NCBI GenBank assembly: GCA_947176435.1
Contig: CAMWQH010000032.1
Span: 1 to 6,812 of the forward strand
Source of the DNA: an uncultured Mycoplasmataceae bacterium
Lineage (GTDB): Bacteria > Bacillota_I > Bacilli_A > Mycoplasmatales > Mycoplasmoidaceae
Direction: 5' to 3'
DNA length: 6,812 nucleotides
Part shown: piece after piece, positions 1-6,696 of the stretch
Layout: each line of letters starts with the position of its first letter
How positions within the stretch are numbered: position 1 is the first letter of the stretch
Notes under the pieces: model-generated
Database searches by the model: none
What the model was told of the DNA's origin: nothing
The model's input: only the letters and a program-made list of their open reading frames with translations
Translations under genes and position numbers: made by a program

Positions 1-1221
1 TTTTTCTTTATGATCTTCAACTTTTTCTTTCTTTGGCTCAAATAATGAGAATTTAAAAATTGGTTTTGGTTCTTCTGTTTTAATAATATTTGTTTTTTGT
101 TTAGAAGATACTTGTTTTCTTTGTTCTGGAATAGTTATAGAAACACTACCTTTTAAATTTAATGTTTCAAATATACCAATCATGAAAATTGATTTTGCAT
201 CACTTGCAGTTTTTATTTGAATATAAATTTTTTGTCAAATATTTATCAAAGAAACAAGTTTATTTTGATCAATATTAATAATGTTAATATTTGATGAATT
301 TAAAATAGATAAATTATCGAAATTATTTGTTTGTAAATATATTAATTTGTCTAACAATATTGAAATAATATCGCTAGTTAAAATTGTAAAATTAATTCCC
401 TTTTCAGAAAAATTATTAACTTCATTAATAATTGAATTTAAATCACCATCTAAAATTTTATTAATAAATGAAATTTTGTTTTCTATATCCACTAAACCAA
501 AAATTTCATTAATTGACTCTATAGTAATGTTGTTGTTTGTATATAAACACAATTGATCAAGAATACTTAATAAATCTCTTGCAGATCCATTCCCTAACTG
601 AATTATTTTATTAATGCAATCTTGATTAATTTTAATATTCTCAGCTTTTACAACTCTTGAAATAATTTCATTTGCATCAGCTTCTGTCATTCTAGCAAAT
701 TGAAAGTTTTGACATCTAGATAAAATGGTTGCTGGAATCTTATTAATTTCTGTTGTAGCAAAAATAAAAATTACATGGTGAGGTGGTTCTTCTATTGTTT
801 TTAACAATGCATTTCATGCAGATGTTGTTAACATGTGAGCTTCATCAATGATATACACTTTATATTTAAGTTGAACAGGTAAGAACGCAACACTTTCTAT
901 AATCTTTCTTACTTCTTCAACTCCATTGTTTGAAGCTGCATCTAATTCAACTATGTCAGTTACTTGATTGTTTGCAATTAAACGACATATTTCACATTGA
1001 TTACATGCATCACCAGAGTTGGATTTAGTGCAATTTACTGCTTTAGCAAAAATTTTAGCAATAGAAGTTTTACCAATACCTTTAGATCCAGAGAAAATAT
1101 AAGCATGAGCAACCTTACCTTGTTGAATTGAATTCAATAAGGTTTTAATAATAGGTTTTTGACCAACTACATCGTTAAATGAAGAAGGTCTATATTTTCT
1201 ATATAGACTAATGTATTCCAT
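1..1221 (-). CDS. dnaX: DNA polymerase III subunit gamma/tau, 3' end cut by window edge
   Basis: Clamp-loader ATPase of the replicative polymerase: with delta and delta' it loads the beta clamp on DNA in the cytoplasm. 407 codons are visible and the frame is still open at base 1. The family N-terminus (LYRKYRPSSFNDVVGQ) is followed by Walker A GSKGIGKT (residues 45-52), the zinc-module cysteines C64, C73, C76 and C79, Walker B with DEAH (126-129), the sensor region FATTE (154-158) and the arginine-finger SRC motif (168-170). The AAA+ part runs to about residue 215, followed by the helical domain III. From about residue 370 it becomes Lys/Glu/Pro-rich, as in tau linkers. UGA codons encode W136, in the conserved SAWNALLKTIEEP segment, and W329, so the gene is intact rather than split. 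The ATG at 1221 fits the family start. There is no Shine-Dalgarno sequence. It lies 38 bases after the MATE stop codon. Identification is near certain. Confidence 0.97.
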
Positions 1222-1233
1222 TTTGTTATTTAT

Positions 1234-1239
1234 ATTATA
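1234..1239 (-). promoter_or_regulatory. Possible -10 box upstream of dnaX
   Basis: A perfect TATAAT on the minus strand ends 12 bases before the dnaX ATG. A start point about 7 bases downstream would leave a leader of only about 5 bases, which fits the missing Shine-Dalgarno sequence. No convincing -35 element is seen, and in DNA this AT-rich a TATAAT can occur by chance. dnaX could instead be read through from the MATE gene, since no terminator hairpin lies between them. Confidence 0.35.
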
Positions 1240-1259
1240 TAAATAGATTTTTAAAAATA

Positions 1260-3101
1260 TTAACTATATACTTGGACGTTATATTTGATCTTTTTGTTTT
1301 TCTTGCCGTCAAATATTATTGTAGACATATGTAAATTTGTAGCTATTTTGCTGTTACTTAGTGATTTTTGAAGTTCTCTTTCAGCATATGATAATTTTTT
1401 AATATTTGAAGGAACGACAAGATCAATCGTTTTAGAACCTTCTCTTGTATTTACTGCTACTTTTGCTCTTGTCTTTCCTAAATATTGGTATAGATAGACT
1501 AAAGAAATTATTGTAATAATTATTCCAGCCGATCCTGTATTTAGAGGGTTTGTAATAACAAATGTCATTGGGCCATTAGCAACTAATGCTATAGGGTACA
1601 TAATACCAGCCGATATTGGGAATGTAATAACTGCTTGCATGACTGCTATAAAATTTGCCATGGCCATTTGGTTTGTAGCTTGAAACATTAATAAACCACC
1701 AATAGATAATGCAACAGCGGGAAGAAATAAAACTTGAATTCTCATGTAATTAATTGCATCTGTATATTGCGATGGATCCATATTAGGGAATAAATTAATC
1801 AATCATGCTCCTAAGAAAGTTGAAAGACATGTGTAAATTACCGCACCATAAATAAATGAAATTAATGTTGCATATCAATATGTTCTTCTGATTCTTGAAT
1901 AAAATGATCTTGCATAGTTGTACGCAACCAGCGTTCTAACACCATCTGCAATACCAAAAATTGCATAAAAGAACAAACTACCCACCGGTCAAACAATACC
2001 AGATATGCTTTGTCAATATTGCGCATCTTCTCCCGTTTTTGTGGCAACATTAGCAAGCATCGCTAAAAACCATGCATTCGCAATTGAATTTGTAAAGTTT
2101 CTTAAGAAAACAGATAAACCGATGATTACGATCGGCACTAGAATTGTATATGAAATAGGACTTCCATTTTTAGGTAATAAATCACGATATTTCATTCAAG
2201 TCTCGCCTTTTTTACCTAGATATCAAATGTAAATTGTATAAATAATAACATTAATGCTTCATCCTGTTAAGGTGGCTAAACCACCGCCCATCATTCCAGC
2301 ATGACACAAAGAAATATAGACATAGTCAAATATTATGTTTACAAAGTTACAACACATTTCTGCAGTTGTAACAAATCATAATTTTCCCTCTGCACGAACC
2401 ATGAATGAAAAATATAAAATGAAAACATTTAAGATTGAACTTCATGACAAAATATCTAGAAATTCATGACTTCAATTAATTTGTGTTTCATATGCTCTTT
2501 CAAAATAAGCATTTAAGGTAGCTAATTGTGATTCAGTCATACTACCAGCACTTTTAAAATGAGGTACTTTACCTGACGTTAAACGTAATAAACTATCATT
2601 TATTGAAAAGAATATTATCGAAGATAGTAATCCGATGACAATAGCACAATAAAAAGTAGATTTTCAAATTTGTAACGCCTTTGGTTTGTTGTCTTTTGCA
2701 ATACATTGTCCATACATACTACCAGCGCCAATTGCAGCAATATTAGGAACAGCATTAATTACAACCATTATTGGCAAAGTAATTGCAACAGCACTTTTCA
2801 CTATTGTAGATGTATCAGCTAAAGAATAATTGGCTCCTGGAACCGAACTATTTAGTTCCTTTAATAAATCTAATATTGCGTTTTCTGTTGCAATATCTCC
2901 ATAAATGCTTTCAAAATTGTGCATTGGATCAGCTGGAACTAGGATTGATAATAAGAGTTGATCAGCAAAAACATAAATTCCTGACATTAATGAAATCAAT
3001 AATCCAGGAATCGCTACTAATAATACAGCCTTAAACAACGGTGTTTCAGCATAAAGTTTATGCGCTTTAAGGCCTTTATTTACAAACCTTTTTCGTTGCA
3101 T
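1260..3101 (-). CDS. MATE family efflux transporter, enlarged
   Basis: Multi-pass membrane antiporter of the MATE superfamily, whose members export drugs or other organic cations in exchange for Na+ or H+. It has 613 residues, with many UGA=Trp codons (for example W146, W363, W433); the frame has no UAA or UAG until 1260. TM1 (about 24-45) has the family pattern TPLFKAVLLVAIPGLLISL...D. The second half carries GIADGVRTLVAYNYA (383-397), matching the conserved G-x-A-x-G-x-x-x-L-x-x-Y-N-Y stretch. Further hydrophobic segments lie near 101-128, 147-168, 217-236, 242-262, 272-294, 316-334, 366-385, 408-430, 453-475, 483-503 and 526-541. Bacterial MATE proteins usually have about 450 residues. The excess is a loop after TM1 (about 55-100), a loop after TM3 (about 171-212) and a basic soluble C-tail (about 543-613). 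The substrate cannot be inferred. There is no Shine-Dalgarno sequence. It lies 30 bases after the PHP gene. Confidence 0.93.
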
Positions 3102-3107
3102 TATTAA

Positions 3108-3133
3108 TATATATTAACACCAAAAATATTTTT
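3108..3133. repeat. Copy 1 of a shared promoter-like element
   Basis: Plus-strand TATATATTAACAC (3108-3120), followed by C and the self-complementary AAAAATATTTTT (3122-3133). The same 13 bases recur at 6577-6589, followed there by AAAATATTTTTT. Both copies lie directly upstream of minus-strand starts. The right end touches the stop codon of the PHP gene (3132-3134), so the element fills the whole 30-base gap. Confidence 0.5.
3111..3119 (-). promoter_or_regulatory. Possible extended -10 promoter for the MATE gene
   Basis: On the minus strand the sequence reads TGTTAATAT, a TG-n-TAATAT extended -10 pattern, ending 9 bases before the MATE ATG at 3101. A start about 7 bases further on would give an almost leaderless mRNA. 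The surrounding 13 bases are identical to the region upstream of the 65-residue glycyl-radical gene, which raises the chance that this is a real element. No -35 box is evident. Confidence 0.4.
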
Positions 3134-3911
3134 ATTTAATTTTAAGTTTAGAAATTAGATTTTTTTCTAATCCTCATTCTTTTACTAATTTAACACCTTT
3201 ATCTACCATTTCTTGACTCATAGTATATGGATCGTGAGCGTCAGCCTCAATAATTACCTTTGCTTTAGATTTTGCTACCATTTTTCAAAACATGTCTGTA
3301 GGATAATCGAAATCAACTAATTTCATTCTTAGGCCGTTCAAATTAAATCCTAAAGGGAAATCATATTTAATTGAAATATCAATCATCTTTTTAGCTAAAT
3401 TTATGGCTTTTTGATCCCATTTTAAATAATAACGATAAATGATATCAGGGTGAGCAACATATGAAAATATTCCAGACTTTGCTGCATCTTCTAATTGTTT
3501 ACCATATTGATCTAAATCAACTCGATTAACATTTCATTCTTTGCAATCACTAGGATTACCCATATTGTGATTACCAAGAATCATATAATCAATACCCTTC
3601 ATATGTCTTAATGTATTGTAGTGTTCAAAAGCTGATTCATCATATTCAGCTTCTAAACCACACAAAACTGTTATTTTGTTTTTATATTTTCTTTTATAAA
3701 AAGACACCTCTTGAATGTAATCTTCAATGTTATTTAAGTTTAGTCTAAATTTACGGTGAATCTTAACAGGAGCATGCTCACTTATACCTATTGTTTTTCA
3801 TCCATTTTTAATAGCATTCAGGATGACCTCCTGAACGGTATTAACTGCGTGATAACAATAAATTGTATGAGTGTGATAATTGTGTTCAAATTTAAATTCT
3901 TTTTTGCTCAT
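3132..3911 (-). CDS. PHP-domain phosphoesterase, HisJ/HisK (histidinol-phosphatase)-like
   Basis: Metal-dependent phosphoesterase of the PHP superfamily, 259 residues, close to the usual length of histidinol-phosphatase HisJ. Metal-ligand motifs appear in order: HTHT (H13, H15), H21, SEHAP (E45, H46), the Glu of CGLEAEY (E85 or E87), GNHNMGN, AHPD and, near the end, ADAHDP. This arrangement is that of a trinuclear-metal PHP phosphatase and looks catalytically complete. UGA is used for Trp, for example W38 in NGWKTIG. HisJ enzymes make histidinol, but mycoplasmas generally lack histidine biosynthesis and no his gene is seen here. The substrate is therefore probably another small phosphate ester; this is inference. 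It reads away from lemA across a shared 108-base region and is the first gene of the minus-strand block. No Shine-Dalgarno sequence precedes ATG 3911, and no better upstream start was found. Confidence 0.88.
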
Positions 3912-3925
3912 AAATAATTATTAAG

Positions 3926-3944
3926 AATTATAAGTTTTATAATT
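3926..3944. promoter_or_regulatory. Inverted repeat overlapping the PHP gene promoter
   Basis: AATTATAA-GTT-TTATAATT is a perfect 8+8-base inverted repeat with a 3-base spacer. Its left arm contains a minus-strand TATAAT (3932-3927) that ends 15 bases before the ATG at 3911 and would serve as -10 box for the PHP gene. The right arm contains a plus-strand TATAAT (3938-3943). It could be an operator in a divergent control region or a simple consequence of AT-rich composition. Confidence 0.35.
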
Positions 3945-3978
3945 AAACTCTATTAAAGAAATTAAACAATTATAAATA

Positions 3979-3984
3979 TATAAT
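3979..3984 (+). promoter_or_regulatory. Probable -10 box for lemA
   Basis: A perfect TATAAT on the plus strand lies 35 bases upstream of the lemA ATG, which would give a leader of about 29 bases that includes the Shine-Dalgarno sequence. No clear TTGACA-like -35 element lies at the expected distance. The rest of the divergent region 3912-4019 is about 90% A+T with no other recognised gene or RNA. Confidence 0.5.
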
Positions 3985-4007
3985 AAGTAAAAGTATATAA
4001 ATAAAAT

Positions 4008-4014
4008 AAAGGTG
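4008..4014 (+). promoter_or_regulatory. Ribosome binding site of lemA
   Basis: AAAGGTG with a 5-base spacer before ATG 4020. It fixes the lemA start and contrasts with the minus-strand genes of the left block, none of which has such a site. Confidence 0.75.
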
Positions 4015-4019
4015 AAAAT

Positions 4020-4664
4020 ATGTTAGTTGATACAAGAGAACAATCATCAGATGGCATTAGCGGATTTAATCCGAATGTTCAAAATGGTGTAATAAATGCA
4101 AAAGCAACAAGTGGAGATAAATTTGGTTTTGTTTTGTTGTGTATTATCACACTTGGTATATTCGCAATTTTTTTAATTACAAAGAAAAACTATTTTAATA
4201 GAACACAAATTAAGATTAACGAAAGAGCAAGCGGTATTCAAGTACAATTAGCTCAAAGACGTGATACTCTAATTAAGTTGGTTGATGCAACTAAATCATC
4301 AATGGATTTTGAAAAAGGTTTACTAACTGATATCACTAAATTAAGAAGCCAAAAAATTACTCCTGAAAACTTAACAGAAGTAAATAATAAAATTGAAGAT
4401 TCTTTTGGAAGATTATTAGCTACATTTGAACAATATCCAAAATTAAGTTCAACAGAAACAATTAAACAATTAATGAATAGCGCTGAATACTTAGAAGAAG
4501 AATTAGCAGCTAGTCGTAGACTATACAATGCTGTTGTTTCTGAATTTAACCAAGAACTTTTTCAATTCCCTGGCCGTATTCCTGCAGCTAGTCTTAAACT
4601 TCATACTTTACCTATGTTTAATGCTTCTTCTGAACAACAAAAAGACGTAAGTCTTAAAATGTAA
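4020..4664 (+). CDS. lemA: LemA family membrane protein
   Basis: LemA family protein of 214 residues; family members are membrane-anchored helical proteins whose biochemical role is not settled. An N-terminal segment of about 34 polar residues precedes one transmembrane helix (about 36-53), followed by KKNYFNRTQIK and a helical domain. Family marks are IQVQLAQRRDTLIKLVDATK (73-92) with an Arg before the acidic residue, EQYPKL (137-142), and ASRRLYNAVVSEFNQEL (164-180) followed by FP (183-184). The positive charges after the helix suggest N-out/C-in topology. Most LemA proteins start almost at the transmembrane helix, so the roughly 34-residue leader is unusual. A clear Shine-Dalgarno sequence supports ATG 4020. 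It contains no Trp codon. The next gene starts 9 bases after its stop codon, which indicates cotranscription. LemA genes in other bacteria are often paired with other membrane proteins, so the neighbour may be a partner. Confidence 0.92.
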   Translation: MLVDTREQSSDGISGFNPNVQNGVINAKATSGDKFGFVLLCIITLGIFAIFLITKKNYFNRTQIKINERASGIQVQLAQRRDTLIKLVDATKSSMDFEKGLLTDITKLRSQKITPENLTEVNNKIEDSFGRLLATFEQYPKLSSTETIKQLMNSAEYLEEELAASRRLYNAVVSEFNQELFQFPGRIPAASLKLHTLPMFNASSEQQKDVSLKM

Positions 4665-4673
4665 TTAATTTGT

Positions 4674-6305
4674 ATGTCTGCTAACATTCCTGTATGTTCT
4701 AAATTGGAAGGTTTAGACAATATTACCAATAATGTTGAAAAAGTTTATAGTGAATACTTTGACACTGTTGTTTCCCAATTAAAAATTGATAAGAACAAAA
4801 ATAAAGAGTTAGCAGATAACTACTACGATCTTGAATCAAAAATTAATAAACTAGATAAATCCATCCGCACAAAGAAAATATGACGATGGTTTCTTATTAT
4901 TTTTTTAATTTTTCCTTTTATCTTACTTACAAAACAAATCAATCAGCAAAATGAAACATTAACGGATTTAACAAGAGAGTTTAATAGATATAAATCTCTT
5001 TTAAATACGCAATTAAAAGACTTTTATGAATATTTTTCATCAAAAAGAATTTATGACAATGTTTTAAATAAATGTTGCGAGGATTATCATTTTGAAAAAA
5101 ATATTCTATTAGAAGACAATGCTATATGAAACGATTTAACAGAAGATTTCCCAATTAATCATGAAAGATCTGTAATTAATTTAATCACTGGAAAAATGTT
5201 TAATCATCCTTTCTTATTATTTAAAAGAAAGGCACAAACATGAATTGATGTACCATATTCAGCATCAGCAAGCATTAGTTATCGTGATTCTAACGGTCAT
5301 TGATGTACAGAAATTGTAACTGCCACAATACTTTGACCATTCCCTGTTTATAGTTCTAATAATTTCTTTGCTTTTAAATCTAATGTCGCTCCAAAACTAG
5401 AATTTGAAAACAATGGTAGATTAAAAAATACAAAAAAAATTAAAAGTTTCTATAAAAATTCAGATTCTTCACATATGGATAATGAACAGTTTGATGTTTT
5501 GTTTCCTTGCGAAAGAAATGATGAAGTTCAATTCAGATTATTATTTACTGTTTTAACACAAGAAAAATTTGTTAATTTAATAAATAATTCAGATTACTTT
5601 AAAATGTTTAAAAGCGGGTTATACACATGTGTATATTATCCAAACGCTTCGCATAGAAGTGGCAAAAAGCCTGATGTCGAATCAATAGGACCGTCAAAAA
5701 ATATTGATTTTAATTTTGAACATATTGGTTCAAGAGATTCATATGATTTAGAAATATTTAAACAGGCAAAAATTGATCAAATTAACAATTTTTTAACTGA
5801 TTTTATGATGATGCAAATGCCGTTTGCTAATATGCCTGCACTTATTAGAGAATCATATATTGAAAAAACTAATTCATCTTTAAAAAGAAATTCTTGTTTT
5901 CAAGATATGGTTTATGCTAATAAAGCATTTGCTGCTTATTCGGCTAATAAAAACAAATACCGAACTGATGTTATTTTAAATACTAAATTGATATCCACAG
6001 CTAAATTAAAAAATAATAATATTTTTATTAGTGAAGTAATAGTAAATTATTTTATCCCTGTACCAAAAGTAATTCCTAAATTAGCAGTTGGTGTTCACGG
6101 AAGTAGAACTGTTTACATTACCGTTCAAGACTTTATTCCGCACAAAGATAAGCTATTTTTATTACAAATTGATAATTTAAACGATACATATGATAAGGTA
6201 TATGAAGATTCTGGAGTGTTGTGTTATGGAAAATATTACAAACTATTTGAAAAAACCCCAGATCAAAACATAATTAAAAAAGAATTTGAAAAGTTTAAAA
6301 AATAA
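4674..6305 (+). CDS. Uncharacterised single-pass membrane protein co-transcribed with lemA
   Basis: One frame of 543 residues once UGA is read as Trp (W70, W152, W190, W210, W221). I do not recognise the family. An N-terminal region ends in a charged, probably coiled-coil helix (about 28-67). One hydrophobic segment follows (about 70-86, flanked by RTKKIWRW), then a second short helical stretch (NQQNETLTDLTREFNRY, from about 90) and a large soluble region of about 430 residues. The middle (about 175-235) looks beta-rich and aromatic; a Met-rich stretch MMMQMPFANM lies at 378-387. The positive-inside rule places the N-terminus in the cytoplasm and the bulk outside, but there is no cleavable signal or lipobox. 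It starts 9 bases after lemA without a Shine-Dalgarno sequence, so translation is probably coupled to lemA. DUF3137-type proteins found near lemA elsewhere are a loose analogy; I could not see their motifs. The stop codon overlaps the terminator. Confidence 0.85.
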
Positions 6306-6329
6306 AAAAGTTGGGAATCCCAACTTTTT
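6305..6329. terminator. Bidirectional rho-independent terminator
   Basis: A perfect inverted repeat centred on 6317: GTTGG and CCAAC around a GAATC loop, extended outward by five A-T pairs, so that each strand has a GC-containing stem followed by a run of T. It starts in the stop codon of the 543-residue gene and lies 17 bases beyond the stop codon of the convergent 65-residue gene, so it can end both transcripts. Confidence 0.88.
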
Positions 6330-6345
6330 AATGTTAATAAATTTA

Positions 6346-6543
6346 TTATTTGTAAATTTTTTCGTGAGTGTCTGCGTTGTGGCTTACACGTGAAGCTCTT
6401 TCTTCACATTTACCTGGACCAAATCTTTCATCCAAAGATAAGTATCCTGTAATACGACTTACAGATTGAATATCTCTGCTTCCACATACTGGACATACTG
6501 TATCTGATGGACTTAAGTAAGTTACTTCATTAACTTTTTTCAT
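6346..6543 (-). CDS. Stand-alone glycyl-radical C-terminal domain of class III ribonucleotide reductase (NrdD-like)
   Basis: A 65-residue protein matching only the extreme C-terminus of anaerobic ribonucleoside-triphosphate reductase NrdD. Visible marks are CPVCGS (C17, C20), RITGYLS with G33 at the place of the radical-bearing glycine, and ERFGPGK then RVSH, corresponding to the family ending F-N-x-G-K...RVKH. Full NrdD enzymes have roughly 600-700 residues; the catalytic barrel and the first CxxC pair of the zinc site are absent, although C46 is an extra Cys. The start is ATG 6543, placed 7-8 bases after AGGAGA; a TTG at 6549 would be too close to that site. Its own promoter, Shine-Dalgarno and terminator argue for a real gene rather than the debris of nrdD. 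By analogy with GrcA/YfiD, which repairs pyruvate formate-lyase, it might donate a glycyl radical or bind Zn, but a function has not been shown. It is convergent with the membrane-protein gene. Confidence 0.85.
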   Translation of the reverse strand: MKKVNEVTYLSPSDTVCPVCGSRDIQSVSRITGYLSLDERFGPGKCEERASRVSHNADTHEKIYK

Positions 6544-6550
6544 TTGCAAT

Positions 6551-6556
6551 TCTCCT
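6551..6556 (-). promoter_or_regulatory. Ribosome binding site of the glycyl-radical gene
   Basis: AGGAGA on the minus strand, 7 bases before ATG 6543. It is the strongest Shine-Dalgarno sequence in the window and decides the start: the in-frame TTG two codons upstream begins only 1 base after it. Confidence 0.85.
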
Positions 6557-6574
6557 ATTTTTTAAACTTAATAT

Positions 6575-6588
6575 ATTATATATTAACA
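6575..6588 (-). promoter_or_regulatory. Promoter of the glycyl-radical gene
   Basis: The minus strand carries TATAAT (6580-6575) and, overlapping it by one base, an extended -10 pattern TGTTAATAT (6588-6580) identical to the one before the MATE gene. Start points would lie near 6568-6573, giving a leader of about 25-30 bases containing the AGGAGA site. Which box is used cannot be decided by eye. Confidence 0.5.
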
Positions 6589-6601
6589 CAAAATATTTTT
6601 T
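6577..6601. repeat. Copy 2 of a shared promoter-like element
   Basis: Plus-strand TATATATTAACAC (6577-6589), identical to 3108-3120, followed by AAAATATTTTTT. The shared sequence is on the same strand and in the same orientation relative to the downstream gene as copy 1, which lies before the MATE gene. Confidence 0.5.
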
Positions 6602-6605
6602 GTGT
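6586..6605. promoter_or_regulatory. Palindrome at the -35 region of the glycyl-radical gene, candidate operator
   Basis: ACACAAAA and TTTTGTGT form a perfect 8+8-base inverted repeat with a 4-base spacer. It overlaps the extended -10 box and the expected -35 position. The ACAC...GTGT ends recall the NrdR box of ribonucleotide reductase genes, but that box as I know it has 8 bases between ACAC and GTGT and here there are 12. It may be an operator of another regulator or chance in AT-rich DNA. Confidence 0.4.
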
Positions 6606-6696
6606 GTGAATAGTGCTCAATATTTTCAATTTAATTTATTTTTGTTAATTCTATTCTAGCCTCAACATTAACGCTTTAATTATGATTGAAAGTGAA

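Noticed and set aside
1..240. Programmed frameshift site in dnaX, as used in E. coli to make gamma
   Set aside because: The A-rich stretches here do not place an X XXY YYZ slippery heptamer in the correct frame, and no stem-loop follows. The true 3' end is outside the window.
281..556. Plus-strand open frame inside dnaX
   Set aside because: It is antisense to a confidently identified conserved gene, is low-complexity and has no ribosome binding site.
2005..2232. Plus-strand open frame inside the MATE gene
   Set aside because: It overlaps conserved MATE membrane segments on the other strand, and its own product resembles nothing known.
1260..3101. Apparent chain of pseudogene fragments in the MATE region (and similarly in dnaX and the 543-residue gene)
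   Set aside because: All interruptions are UGA in a constant frame, with no UAA or UAG and no frameshift; in dnaX one such UGA lies at a conserved Trp. The code is UGA=Trp and the genes are intact.
4253..4528. Minus-strand open frame inside lemA
   Set aside because: It is the shadow of the conserved LemA helical domain and has no start signals.
6544..6549. TTG at 6549 as start of the glycyl-radical gene
   Set aside because: It would begin 1 base after AGGAGA, too close for initiation; ATG 6543 has normal spacing.
6586..6605. Firm call of an NrdR box
   Set aside because: Only the ACAC/GTGT ends fit; the inner length is 12 rather than 8 bases, so it is reported only as a candidate operator.
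6608..6626. Half of a CIRCE-like (HrcA) operator, AGTGCTC
   Set aside because: No second half-site at the required 9-base spacing, and the match to one half is imperfect.
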